A stretch of DNA of 64,000 bases from Vespula vulgaris (taxonomy: Eukaryota; Arthropoda; Insecta; Hymenoptera; Vespidae): NCBI RefSeq assembly GCF_905475345.1, contig NC_066591.1:4357501-4421500 (forward strand), in the 5' to 3' direction. Below the pieces are notes generated by a model. The model saw nothing but the letters and a program-made list of their open reading frames with translations. It was not told the DNA's origin and ran no database searches. Below, piece by piece: positions 47,430 to 58,828 of the stretch; the stretch's first letter is position 1; every line of letters starts with the position of its first letter. Position numbers and translations under genes: made by a program.

Positions 47430-50400
47430 CACGAGTATGAACGTGTACGCGCATGCTCTCGATCGATGATCCTCTTTGCTCGCACTTAACGAGACTAACC
47501 TGTCGAATATATACTTACACACGTATGTGGATACCATGTATATTATATGTATATTTGCTGAATCAATGAGCATTACACATTTGGAATAAGTTTTTATTCG
47601 ATTTTGTTTCAAGACAAAATATTCGGCGTAATTTTCTGTTTTTTTCTTTTTTTTCCTTTTCTTTTTTTTCTTTTTACGATAGATAACTCAAATGTTTAAA
47701 TTGCTTGTCTCAAAGGAATGTGTTCTTTACGTAAATATTAATCATAGTTATTACGAAAGAAAACGAATGACAAAGCTAATGGCAGATGTACTTATCACTA
47801 CGCGTCTAAGATTTTTTTCGAAATCGTTTTAATTGAAAATAGTGGCAACGTAGAAATTTATTTCTATCGTTCGACTTGTTGATTCACTTGTGTAATCAAA
47901 GAAGATTTTTAATCTTCATTCTTATAATTTCTATTTATTATATTTTGGTTATTGTTTTCGACGTGAATGGACACGTAAACGAACGTAAAATAAATAGTTT
48001 GTAAACACTTGTATTGCTTTTGCTCGACCTCTACAGAAAGAAAGACGGGGAGAAATAGAGAGAGAGACAGAGAGAGAGAGAGAGAACCTTCGAGTCTTCT
48101 TCTCTCTTTTTCGCTGCTACAGAGAAGCAAGCATCCTTCGAGAGCAACCGAACACAGCGGGATATCTTACGTCTTTATCTCGCGAGAAAGTTACCAGGGA
48201 CTTTGATCGCGAATTATATTTCGTCGTGTTCCTTTTCTGGCCATGTGTAAAAGTGAAAGCAATATTACTGTTCCTCATGAGAAAGTAGTCATAGCGAAGA
48301 AATTTGAACGTGAGGCGCATAACAATTCAGCCTTCTTCTTGGAAATATTCTGTTTTCTTTTTTCTCTCTCTTTCGTTTTGTTTTTGAAACGATATATTAT
48401 CAAGGACAATTAGGTCTTAGAAGAATTTTACGAAAGTACGGTTGAAAGTAAGGATCGAAAGAAAATGAAAACAAACAGACGAAGAAAAGAAAACAGAAAC
48501 AATCCAAACAATTTTCTACGAACGTACTCGAGAGTAAGCAAAAACGAAACATTATGGTTTAGATAGTTTAGTAGGTATTTCGATCTCGTTAAGAGCACTT
48601 GCTTCTTCTTCTACGTCTTCTTCGTCTTCGTCTTCGTCTTAGTCTTTGTCTTCTTTCTCTTTTCGGAGAATGTTAATTGGCCGCTTTGCGAATTATAAAG
48701 TACGCGGAGAGAAAACGCTTATAAGCACTTGGCTATCACGTAGGCATTAACATACCACGATTCACGCTATCGTCAATGCTATTATCTACTACGTACAACA
48801 TATGTCGGCATACTTAACGTTAACGATGGAAAAAATTACTAATTACTGCTAGTAACCACGTTTCTAATTCATCTTCCCCATAGAAGATATTACACCGTCA
48901 TTTGTTCATTTACTCACTCTCGTTCTCGTTTCAACTATAAAAACTTATCTAACATAGTATAGATGTAATTTGAAATGATTTTTATTTCTTTTAATTTAAC
49001 TGTAATTCATAGGTACTTACTTGTTTCGTTTTTTAATCAGCATCACGCATGAATACTTCGATGAAGTTAATTTAAAGTCGGCTAATAATGTCTTTGGATA
49101 TAAACGTTATCTTAGAACACCTTAGACGATTCGTTTAACTATTTTATCAATTTCGATTTATAGAAAAATAGGAAATAGATAAAAGTTCGACAATTTCGTA
49201 ATTTGTATACCGTTGTATTTGTCCAGATTTTTAGGAAATTTTCTTAGATATTTTATTATTATCGAACATATAATCGTAAACTATCATATATTTTCCTAAT
49301 GACAACGATTAAGAAAAAAAAAAAAAAAACAGAAATTTATAGATACTGGTCGACATTTTATTTTATTCAGCGGACCTACAAAAATAAATATTCCGAAGTA
49401 AAACGTAGGTCAACTTTTGTACGCATTACATGATAATAGAAATTCAGTAAATACTAGTAAAAAAATATATTAACATAGTTCGATCATTCATCTTGCGTTA
49501 TGAAGAATTATCGTCTCTGCGAAGTAAAAGAAGAAGAAAATCAAAGATCGACGTTACTGTCCGATAAGAAAATTATTTATGTGCATAGTAAGAGAAAGAG
49601 ACAGAGAGGATAAATTTCGTGATTCGATCTAGTAGATGTGAGGCGCGAGAACTGTTTTCGCTGTAATAAAATTGAGCTTGGAGAGGTATAATTACATCGT
49701 ATGTGTCGTTTAATCAATGACGATCGGTGAGCACGCTGGGACATCGTTTACTCGTTAATTACGGACCTCAGTTTTATTAATTCACCGTCGGCGTAACCCG
49801 CTCGGTCCGATCCCCCTCCCCTCTTATTTTCTCATATTAGATAGGGCCCTTTAATTAATTCCTCTTCGGGGATTGCACGTCGTATAAATTTGGTGAAAAA
49901 TGTCACGCTCTCCTACCTCTCCCGATCTTTATAATTTTCCCATATTACGATCGTTACGACGTAATAACGAGTGGATATGTATAACGAGCGTTTATCGTTT
50001 CAACCTCGTTATTATTATATATACGAACGATAGCAATAATTATTTATGTTACATCGGACATCTGTATATGCAAGGTCGTGAGTAATTTTAATTTAATATA
50101 TGTATATAAAGTATGAGTTAATAATTTATATCTCGTAGCATTTTAGAGAATAATATGACTCATACAAAAGTTTTCTAATTACGTAGGGAACACAAGGTGA
50201 TCTCATTGGTTTGACCTTGGACAATCATTGGAAGATCGTATGACGATCACTTTCAATTTCTTATATGAAAATCTCCATTTGTCATTCTTGTATACATATT
50301 ATGGAGAGTCCTTCAAAAAACAATAGTAGCATATTTGTTTGTTTTTGAGTTGTAATATCGTTTGAATGTTATATTATCCTTGGGATTAGCATTAGCAAAA

Positions 50401-51094
50401 TGGATATTGCGTGCCATGGAGATTCCATGGTTGATCTTTGTACATAACGGTATATTATTAACTTCGAAATATCTCATAATGATTTGTGTTAAAGATACCA
50501 ATTAATAATGTTTTGAATATGTTTCTGGGTTGATGATATACAATGTACAATAAAAATATATAATTCCCAGTAAAAGATACGAACGTGATTTTAATGTGAT
50601 CTTCAAACGGCTATCCAAGGTCAAAATAATGACATCAATCTTGAATACTCGATAGAAAAAGAAATGATAGAACAAAGTTTAATAGAAATATGTCATAGAC
50701 CACTATCGTATTAAAAGAAAGTTTTATTAATTACAATAAGTATTGGTACGAATTCAATTGTTTGAACAGACATTCTATTTTTAGTCATTTTATCGATGAT
50801 AATAAAAATTATATAATTCAAAAGTAAGAAAATATCGAATGTTCTTGCTTCTTCTTTTTTGCGTCGTTGTAATTATCTGCATAGTGTAATATTATCTTTA
50901 AACGTATGATATACGACTTATATGTCACCGTAGTGATCTAATCGGTATGGCTACTTGATTGTGAAATTGGAATGTTTTAAATTATACGAATAATTTGAAT
51001 CGAAAATTACTCGAACATATAATTTTTTGAACGGTTTTACAATTTCGATTTGTGAAACTAATTTTTCTTTTTTTTTTCCTTTTTTTTTATCCAG
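47430..51094 (+). other. Probable intron of the right-hand gene
   Basis: AT-rich sequence of ordinary complexity with few long repeats ((GA)n at 48056-48086, CTT triplets at 48604-48655, poly-A at 49314-49330). The foldback element at 50199-50637 lies here. The stretch ends in a long pyrimidine tract and CCAG acceptor before the exon at 51095. No other coding sequence seen. Confidence 0.5.
50199..50637. mobile_element. MITE-like element with about 60-base imperfect terminal inverted repeats
   Basis: The left arm (about 50199-50256) aligns with the reverse complement of the right arm (about 50581-50637). Shared blocks are GAT.TCATT, TTTGACCTTGGA (exact 12 bases) and GAAGATC, then ATCAC. The interior (about 320 bases) has a 62-codon minus-strand frame without recognisable homology and a CCATGGAGATTCCATGG palindrome near 50415. 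No transposase found. Confidence 0.55.
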
Positions 51095-51220
51095 AATGTT
51101 GTCACAGGGACAGGACAGCCCTTCAAGTGGTTACTCGTCGAACAATGCCGTTTATCAAGGTGCACCGTGTGGTCAGTGTCGAGAATTATGTCCGGCCGGT
51201 TATGTTCCACACTTTTGGAG
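51095..51220 (+). CDS. N-terminal exon of a PET/LIM-type protein (testin/prickle/espinas-like), partial
   Basis: A strong acceptor (long T tract then CCAG) precedes 51095 and a consensus donor (GGAG-GTGAGC) follows 51220. The ATG at 51096 opens a frame of 41 codons plus two bases: MLSQGQDSPSSGYSSNN, then a cysteine motif CGQCRELC and YVPHFWR at the donor. PET-domain LIM proteins such as testin and LMCD1 have the same arrangement at their N-terminus (CxxCxxxC, then HxWRK and C, before the PET domain), so the next exon should supply the following KxC-type zinc-ligand pair. That exon and the PET/LIM exons are not visible and probably lie right of the window. Whether the orthologue is prickle, espinas or testin cannot be decided. 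The Met may be the start or internal. Confidence 0.6.
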
Positions 51221-52483
51221 GTGAGCGCAAATATAAATTGATTGTTATTATAATTACGTAGTATTTTCTTTTTTTTTTCTATTTTACATACCTACGCGTA
51301 CGTACATTCGTTTGAATATTATTGCATTGAATAGTTTGCGGAAACTGAACTAACACGTTAAGGGTGAGTGAAAAGGGCGGATTCTCCGCCTTTGAGGCTT
51401 CCGTCTTGTCTACTTTTACTCTTACCGCGCTGCTGTATATCACGAACAAGTTCTGCAACATGTGATTCTGCGCTGTCACGACGCCAAGAGCAACCGTGTT
51501 TCCTCTTTAACATTGAATGCTCTCTCGCGTAGGATACTACGGATGCTTTCTGTTTATTCTGAGCGAATATTTCTTCCTCTTATTCTTCTTCTTCTTCTTC
51601 TCCTTCTTCTTTTTTTCTTCTTCGTTCAGTTAAAATATACGTGAAACGAATCGTTAAAATATTTGAATACTTTCCGAAATTTAATATTTAATGATCTTTT
51701 TTTATTTACATTGAACGAAGTATTTTAAATATATAGTAAATGAATTTTTCTTTATACCTATGTATATATTTATGTACACGTATATATTTAAAAAAGGATC
51801 TATTCAATTCCAAAAGGATGTCCGTATATATCGAGATCATTTTCTATCGATCAAATTTCGATACCTCGATACAAATTTTTTGTTCTCACCGAGTATCCAA
51901 TTATTTTAATGGAAACAAAAATAGAACAAGAGATGTGGAAATATTGGTATGGAGTATATTGGTAGATATCGATATTATCTCGACCGAATCGAATCTTTCG
52001 AAAAGACGTAAGATAATGATAGAAATCTCGTAAAAAAGGATTTATGGATCGTATGATACGTTAAAAAAAAAAAAAAATGTTTAGCAGTGATCGTTAAACG
52101 ATATAACGTCGGTCAGGTGCACAATTTTAATAGACTCGATTAGTTTCGTACCGTGAAAAATGTTAACCGATCTTGAGAGAGAGAAAGAGAGAGAGAGAGG
52201 GGGAGGGAGGGTTTGAGCAAACGTGCGTTTATCTCCCAAGAACGACCTTGATTTTTCCTTGAACGTGGCCGCTGCATCCGGAGGGAGAGGATCAGAGCCA
52301 CGATTAGAAGGGAAGGTGATGGTAACAGTAGGCTCGGTAAGCCTGGCTAAGACTAGCAATACGTAACTAACACAGACACTAACTTTGATAACCAGGCGCA
52401 TGAGCCATGCTTGAACATGAGCCATGAATTGTCTACCGATTTCTTCGATCTCGTTCTATCTCTCTCTCTCTCTCTCTCGGACG

Positions 52484-52559
52484 AATGAACGGACGAACGA
52501 ACGAACGAACCAACGAACGAACGAACGAACGAACGAACGAACGAACGAACGAACGAACG
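52484..52559 (+). repeat. (CGAA)n tetranucleotide array
   Basis: About 18 CGAA/GAAC units. Minus-strand frames read it as repeated Ser-Phe-Val-Arg. Confidence 0.95.
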
Positions 52560-52606
52560 CACCTCTCTTGTGAGAGATATCGTCGGTGAACGAGGTAAAG
52601 TAGAAG

Positions 52607-52610
<4 letters not shown>

Positions 52611-52648
<38 letters not shown>
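52611..52648 (+). repeat. (GA)n microsatellite
   Basis: Pure GA array of nearly 40 bases. Confidence 0.95.
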
Positions 52649-52652
<4 letters not shown>

Positions 52653-54083
52653 GAGATGAAGAAGACAAGGAGGCAAAGTCGAAAGAGGGCAAAACGAAGC
52701 GTTTCTCGGCTTCGGGTCGTAGGGTCGACTCGTCGGTCTCACGCGAACTCTGCGTGCAACGAGAACAGCGCAATGGGCCGTTCCAAGACGAATCGTCTGG
52801 CAACCGACGAACCAACGAGGGAGAGAAAAAGAAAGAGAGAGAGGGAGAGAAGGAGGTTGGAAACGCATATAGGGAGAGTTAGAGTAAGAGAGAGAGAAAG
52901 AGAGAGAGAGACGCACGTTGCTCTGTAATTAACATACCGAACCTCCCTATCATGTTGCCTCGTAAGCTGCTGCCTCCTCGATCGTGTTCACGAAACGCTC
53001 CGAACTTTGTTCATACGCCATTATTTTCGTAATGTATCTTCTCCCTTTCGATCCTCGAACCCTCGTCGTTGTGTGTTCGAAAATGAAAAAAAAAAGAAAT
53101 TCTTCAGGGTTGGAAGAGAACGCTTGTATTTTTTAACCGTGATCGCTGGGAGTGTCTTATTTATTTTTTTCTGTCTTTTTTTTTTCTTCTGTCCGATCTC
53201 TACCGTTTACATCGTTAAGATTAATGAAGATTTATTTTCAGATATTTTATCTTACAGGCGAGATTATCTTTTTCTTTTTGTTTCTTCCTTTTTCCCCTCT
53301 TCAATACGTGCTGACCTAAAGCATAAATTTTGTGCGAGGTATATAATAGAATTTATTAATGTGTAACGCGTGTGTTTATTAAATTAGAGCTTTGATCGTT
53401 TTGTACGAGCACGTAACGAAATTAGAATTTGACAAATTCGATAAATTCTCGTATTCGTTACCAAACGATTTAATATACCTATCAGGAATTTAATAGTGAT
53501 CAATTCGAACATGTAACACCTGGCAATTTTCTACGTGGTTCGGTTTAAAATTCGAACCCACTTATGTACTTAGAATTTATTAGATATATATTTATTTCAA
53601 AGAAAAATCAAGAAACTAGATTCTCAAGAATTTCGAACATAATATCCCATAAGCAGACGATTAGAAGATAAAATTGGATAATCCGATACTCAAACGTAGA
53701 ACTCAGAGGGTAATAATTGGATCGTGCACCTTGCGGAGTCGAACGTATTAGTCGCCAAGTGTCTGCACGCTCGTCTCGTAATTCAAACGTCAATTCATCT
53801 TGTTACGCTCGTTGGCTCTCGAAGTAACGTCTCGGCGACGTTCGAAGAGCGTAATTATCGAAGATATAACCAGAGAAAGAAGGAGAGAGAAAGAGAAATA
53901 AAGAGAGAGAGACAGATAGAAAGAGATAGATGGATAGATATAGAAAGAGAGAGAACGAGAGAGAGAGAAGGAGAGGAGGGGGAGAGAGAGAGGTAGATGT
54001 ATCCCGTAATAGACATTCCGCAGAGACCCGCTGCGTTGTTTCATCGACTGGCTTGGTCGTTCTCGCGATGGTAGGTAGCATTT

Positions 54084-54120
<37 letters not shown>

Positions 54121-55167
54121 GATGATGATGGTGTTGAAGCAACACTTACAAAAGCCTCCGGGAATCGGCTTGACGTCGGTCTTACCGAACGTTTACATGT
54201 TTTCCCCATCCCAAGTTTAATACTAGTTTCTTCAACATGCAAGAACCATCAAAACCGATTTGTACCAAAATACGTTCGTTAACTAAATCGGACTAGATCG
54301 TTGGAATAGTAAACCAGTTTTTAGCGAGTCCTCGGCGGTTTTATTAAACATGGTGGATGAATTTGGAATGAGGATATAAAATGTCATTAAACACTTCTGT
54401 GCGGGCTTGTATTACATGAAAACCGATTGAAATGACATTGTAAATTTAAGCGGTCATTGGTTAGTCCATTAGACGAGTACGTAAGTATTAACAGACTTTT
54501 TGTTTAGCATAATCGTTTTATTCGGTCGCGGTGTATAATAATCATTCGTTGGATTATACCAGTACTCGAAGCTTATTTTATTGGAATGTTTAATATGTCG
54601 TTTAACGGCGAGTAGGAACATGTTCGAGGAATTGCATCAATTATTTTCGATGTTCTTCTTCTACGTGAGCTTGTTCAAGGTTATCTAAGGAAAGGGGTAG
54701 GGGAAAGGAAAAGCGGTAAGGGAAAAGAATGTGGTTCAACGGTGGCTCTGCGATGGCTTTCGTAGGGCTTCGACAAAAACTTGGAGACCTTTTGAACATC
54801 ACAAGATGGCTACGATCTCTGGCTACGTTCCATCGTATTCTCTCATTTGGACTCTCTCATTTCTTTTTTAACTTTTCCTTTTTATCCTAGAACACAAATT
54901 CTTGTTTGGTTTCTAACTTTCGTATTATGCGTCTAGTTAAAAAGACGTTCTCTCTGAAGTTACTCTCAGAACTATATGAGGTGTGTTTCGGATTAAATCT
55001 CATCGTTAGAACGAATTCCGTTTGAGAAGGAGGCCTGATAGTTAACTAGATTTAACGACTACTTAAAACTTGCCTTGGCAAGAAGCGTATAAACATTTAC
55101 ATTGGGAGAACGGCGTGTAGTAAATCATAGGTTTCTTAACAAAGGCAAGATATAGAAGAAGAGGAGG

Positions 55168-55179
55168 ATCATCATCATC

Positions 55180-55243
<64 letters not shown>
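55168..55243. repeat. (ATC)n-(ATG)n inverted triplet array
   Basis: Four ATC units run directly into about 21 ATG units and end with GATCATGATGATGATC. The two triplets are reverse complements, so the array can form internal hairpins. Confidence 0.95.
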
Positions 55244-55244
<1 letters not shown>

Positions 55245-55689
55245 CATGATGATGATCAAGAGAAGAAGAAGAAGTAGTGTTCTCAGACTTCGTAGTTTCT
55301 GTGTTGCAAGCTAGAGTGTCTGGTTCGGTAAGTCACTATATCTCTTGTAATAAACAACCTTCTTCGAACCGATCGAATCGACTAAACGTAATTTTCTGAT
55401 AGCTTATCGATCATCCTGCAGATAAGCGGCAGGTTCTGTTTTACGACTTTGGAATATTGTTTGAAGAATAAAAGTATATAGAGATCTCCGGATAAGAATA
55501 TCTCGAATTTGAGTTGCGTATAATTAAAAGCGAACGTGTCTATAGAGTGAGTCGATCTTTTGCATTATTATATAGTACATGTGTATTTGCTCACTCGCTA
55601 AATCAAGGTCGTTAAAACATGATTATGTGGGTAGTACATATTGCGGTGACATATTTGGAATTTAAAAACAAGAAAAGCAAGTTCGCTCG

Positions 55690-56083
55690 TATACAGGGTG
55701 ACGTTTTAATCTATGAATGTAATTTTCTCGAACTTACACGATAAATTTTTTACTATTAAAAAACTGAACTTGTTTTATTTCGACGTGAAAATAATTTAAT
55801 ATAATTTTTATTCTTATTTTTTTTCTTTTTTTTTTTTTTAAAGGATCGTAATTTTCAATTAATCGGTTTCATCTTGGTCACTCTTTAAAACGGTATTAAT
55901 CTATTTACTTGAAAAAATATTTATTTAGGAGATGTATTAATTTCAACAAGGTGACTTTTTTTAACTAACATTGTTCAAAGATCAAAAAGAAATTTCGTTC
56001 GACATATTTTTCGAATAACAAATATTCGAGAAGATAATTGCATTTATTGATCTAACATAAAACCAAATATGTCACCCTGTATA
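55690..56083. mobile_element. MITE-like element with 13-base perfect TIRs
   Basis: TATACAGGGTGAC at 55690-55702 is exactly matched by its reverse complement GTCACCCTGTATA at 56071-56083. The 394-base unit is AT-rich, with no transposase frame. Its outer bases are TA-rich, compatible with a TA target site (Tc1/mariner-like), but the superfamily is inferred only from the termini. Confidence 0.6.
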
Positions 56084-56473
56084 TATTCGATTTATATGTC
56101 CCTTTATATGTCCGACACGATTTCACGTATTTTCGAGTCGTTATTATTTTTATGGATCTCATTAGTTGTTTCCTTTTTACATTAAAACGACAATTTATAA
56201 TCTCTTACAATCTAAATAACGTAACAGCGTAGATATACACGTACGGAATATATTTTTCCCATATTTTAAAGTCTGAAATTACCCAACTGCGATCTGCACT
56301 ATTCCAAAAAAAGAAAAGAAAAGAAAAAGAAGGAAAAACAAAGAGAAAAACTTCTTTCGGACAGACAAAATTACTGTCTCCGATATGCGGAAGTAAGTAA
56401 ACCCGAACGATTAGTAATTTAAACATTTTCACAATTCACCAACTATGTAGAGTATACAGATCGAAAAAAGAAA

Positions 56474-56505
<32 letters not shown>

Positions 56506-56636
56506 GGAGAAATATTCGATGGTCCAACATATCAGAAATATTTTCGTCGTTTCAGAAAGTCGCCCTTATCTTGAAACGATTTTTATGGCAACGAATCCGG
56601 CAACTTTTTCCTACCGACTTGGGTCGATTCTTGCGT

Positions 56637-56640
<4 letters not shown>

Positions 56641-56679
<39 letters not shown>

Positions 56680-56715
56680 TTCTCCCTTCCTCCCTCTCTT
56701 TTCTTCTCTCCCTCT
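56641..56715 (+). repeat. (CT)n microsatellite
   Basis: CT array followed by CCCT-rich sequence. Confidence 0.95.
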
Positions 56716-58689
56716 CTTTTTGGATTCGTTTCTCGTGCCCGCCTTTTACAGCTTACCGCATGACCGGCGCTCCTTCGAGAAAGCCGCTAATTAGGTACGT
56801 TCACATTCGTCTCCGAACATTTAATCGTACGAATCGAGTGTATTCGATTCGATGTGTGGTAGGAAGTTGGTCTCCTAGTGCCGCCTCTTTTCTTTTTCTC
56901 TCTTTTTTTCTTTCTCTTTCTCTCTCTCTCTCTCTCTCTGCTCCTTTTTAATTCCAAAAGAAGAAGGGATAGAGATATAAAGAGAGAGAGAGAGAGAGGA
57001 AGGTAGGGTAGGGATCAAGAGAAAGAAATCTTGTCTCCCTGGAATCTTCCATCAGACTTTACTCGCATTTACCTCTTTAACAGAGAATTTTCTTTCATCG
57101 ACATGTTTCCGCCATTGTTAACGTTCCGTCAACTCGTCAAACGCGATCCGAGATATTTTCTATCCTGTTTTGTCGGTTAAAGAGGATTCAAGTATAAACG
57201 GATACATCATGCGTGATTTCTCTCGATATCTCGTGAAACGAGAAAAATCAAACTAGTTCGCGTTAATTAAAATGGATTTTAATTGTTCTTGGAATATTAT
57301 CTTTTAACGAGATTTTTCTATCTCCTCGAAAATAATTTCTTTCTTTCGGTTTGACTGTTAAGAACGGAGGATCGAGATCGTACGATTTTAACTATCCAAC
57401 TATCGTATACCAATGCCGACGATAATTATCGATTTTTAATCTTCCTTAGATTTTAATCTTCCTTACTTTCTTTCTTTCTTTTTTTTTTTTATTCTATCTT
57501 AAAACCTCGCTCGCATTTCTTCGAAGTTTTCTTCGGATTTACCTTTTGTGATAAAGTCGGGCGGAGAAACGGAGAGAGAAAGAGAGAGTGAGCGAGATAA
57601 AGGGAGGGTCTTCTGATCAATGAAAAGATATCTATACAAAGAGTACGAGAGAGAGGAAGAAAGAAAGAGAAAGAGAAAGAAAGAGATGTAAGATGTAGAC
57701 TCAGAAACGTTGCAGATTAACGGTACACATAGAATCTTCCACCTTCGTCTCCTTTCCTCTGACGTTCTCCGCGCATTAACACTACGGACTAACGGGATAA
57801 CTTTGGACCTAATAAAGCACATCTCTAATCACATAGTGGATGAGGATGGTGGTGAGAAACTAACGTCGTAGAATAGTCCGTACGTGACATTAATGACGAG
57901 AGGGCTCACTTTTGTCCGTTGAGTTCTGTTTGCCTCGGTGTTTCTCATCTTATACCATCCATTATCGCTCAAGGTTTCGAAGATATTGGATCGTATTCGT
58001 AGCAATATGCTCCTCGCAAACATTTCATGATAGTTGTTAATCAATATAAATAGATAAGTCGATAGAATGGATTTATAGTAATCAGCGTGCGTACGTTTAA
58101 TCGGTTTTAATTGTACTGATTAATGAATCAGTTACATATGTGTATTTTAAAAGCTTAATGGTGTTTGTAATAGCAAAAGATTAAACGTTAACGATTATCT
58201 TGTGTGTTCCAGTTTAGTGTAAATAAATGACGTCAACTACCGTGTCATATGTTATCATAAGTCATAACTATAGAAGATGTAAGGGAGAAATTTTTTCTTT
58301 TTCTTTTTTTTATATACATACGATTAGATACACACACACACACACGCACGCACGAACATATATTTCAAAAAGAGATATCAAATGAATTCGTAAGTAAAAC
58401 AAAAAAAAAAGTAAAAGAACATCGTCCACTTACTCGCGTAATTAAAATAATTCATACGAAATACAAACGACACGTTGTAATTGCATTAACAAACGACGAG
58501 TAGGAGGAGGAGAAAACAAAAAATGTACCAAAAAAAAGAAACATCAATTTTGATCTCTGTCTCAAAACAGAAACGCGAATGATCACGTTCGAATAGTTGA
58601 AAGCGATCGGCAATGTACGCAATATGCAGTAAAGCACGAATGCAACAATGCGATATCCCCTATATGGAATGGGCCTGTTCACCCTCTCA

Positions 58690-58763
58690 CGGATATATAT
58701 ATGGGGTGTCTCGTTAATCAAGAGAAGCGCGCTATCGCCCGCGAGGCATAGGGGTGTTGCAAA
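58690..58763 (+). promoter_or_regulatory. Candidate TATA promoter and short 5'UTR
   Basis: TATATATAT at 58694-58702 lies about 62 bases before an ATG in excellent insect start context (CAAAATGG). The sequence between is CG-rich, unlike the flanks. An in-frame TAG six codons into the leader (GCA-TAG-GGG) closes the frame upstream of the ATG. Confidence 0.35.
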
Positions 58764-58828
58764 ATGGTTGAGGAGGATGGCGTGTTCGAGGGTGACCAGT
58801 GTTTAACGCTTGACAAACGACCGGCGAG
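58764..58828 (+). CDS. Candidate alternative first coding exon (21 codons), product unknown
   Basis: ATG at 58764 in context CAAAATGG opens a frame starting MVEEDGVFEGDQ and ending LDKRPA plus AG, directly before a donor (CGAG-GTACGC, exon end 58828). It ends in phase 2, the same phase as the exon at 51095-51220, so either could join a common downstream exon. Composition is coding-like and CG-rich against an AT-rich background. I do not recognise the peptide. Alternatives are the first exon of a nested gene, or chance. No supporting homology. Confidence 0.35.

Larger units (their letters stand above)
51221..58680 (+). other. Intron of the right-hand gene with repeats and one TIR element
   Basis: Long gene-free stretch, probably intron. 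It contains TTC units (51580-51625), (CGAA)n (52484-52559), GA arrays (52611-52648, 52815-52912, 53875-53995), CT arrays (54089-54117, 56641-56676, 56895-56939), an ATC/ATG hairpin-forming array (55168-55243), and the element at 55690-56083. A GC-richer patch at 52250-52420 and a strong donor-like CG-GTAAGT at 55328 could mark alternative first exons, but neither is supported enough to annotate. Confidence 0.45.

Noticed and set aside
47024..47612. Long minus-strand frames with poly-Lys, poly-Glu and poly-Ser
   Set aside because: Created by paired GAA/TTC and TAG triplet arrays; several frames are open at once.
52081..52425. 114-codon minus-strand frame with a signal-peptide-like start (MAHVQAWLMRLVIKV)
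   Set aside because: Tempting because of its hydrophobic N-terminus, but the C-terminal half reads a GA/CT repeat and no family is recognised.
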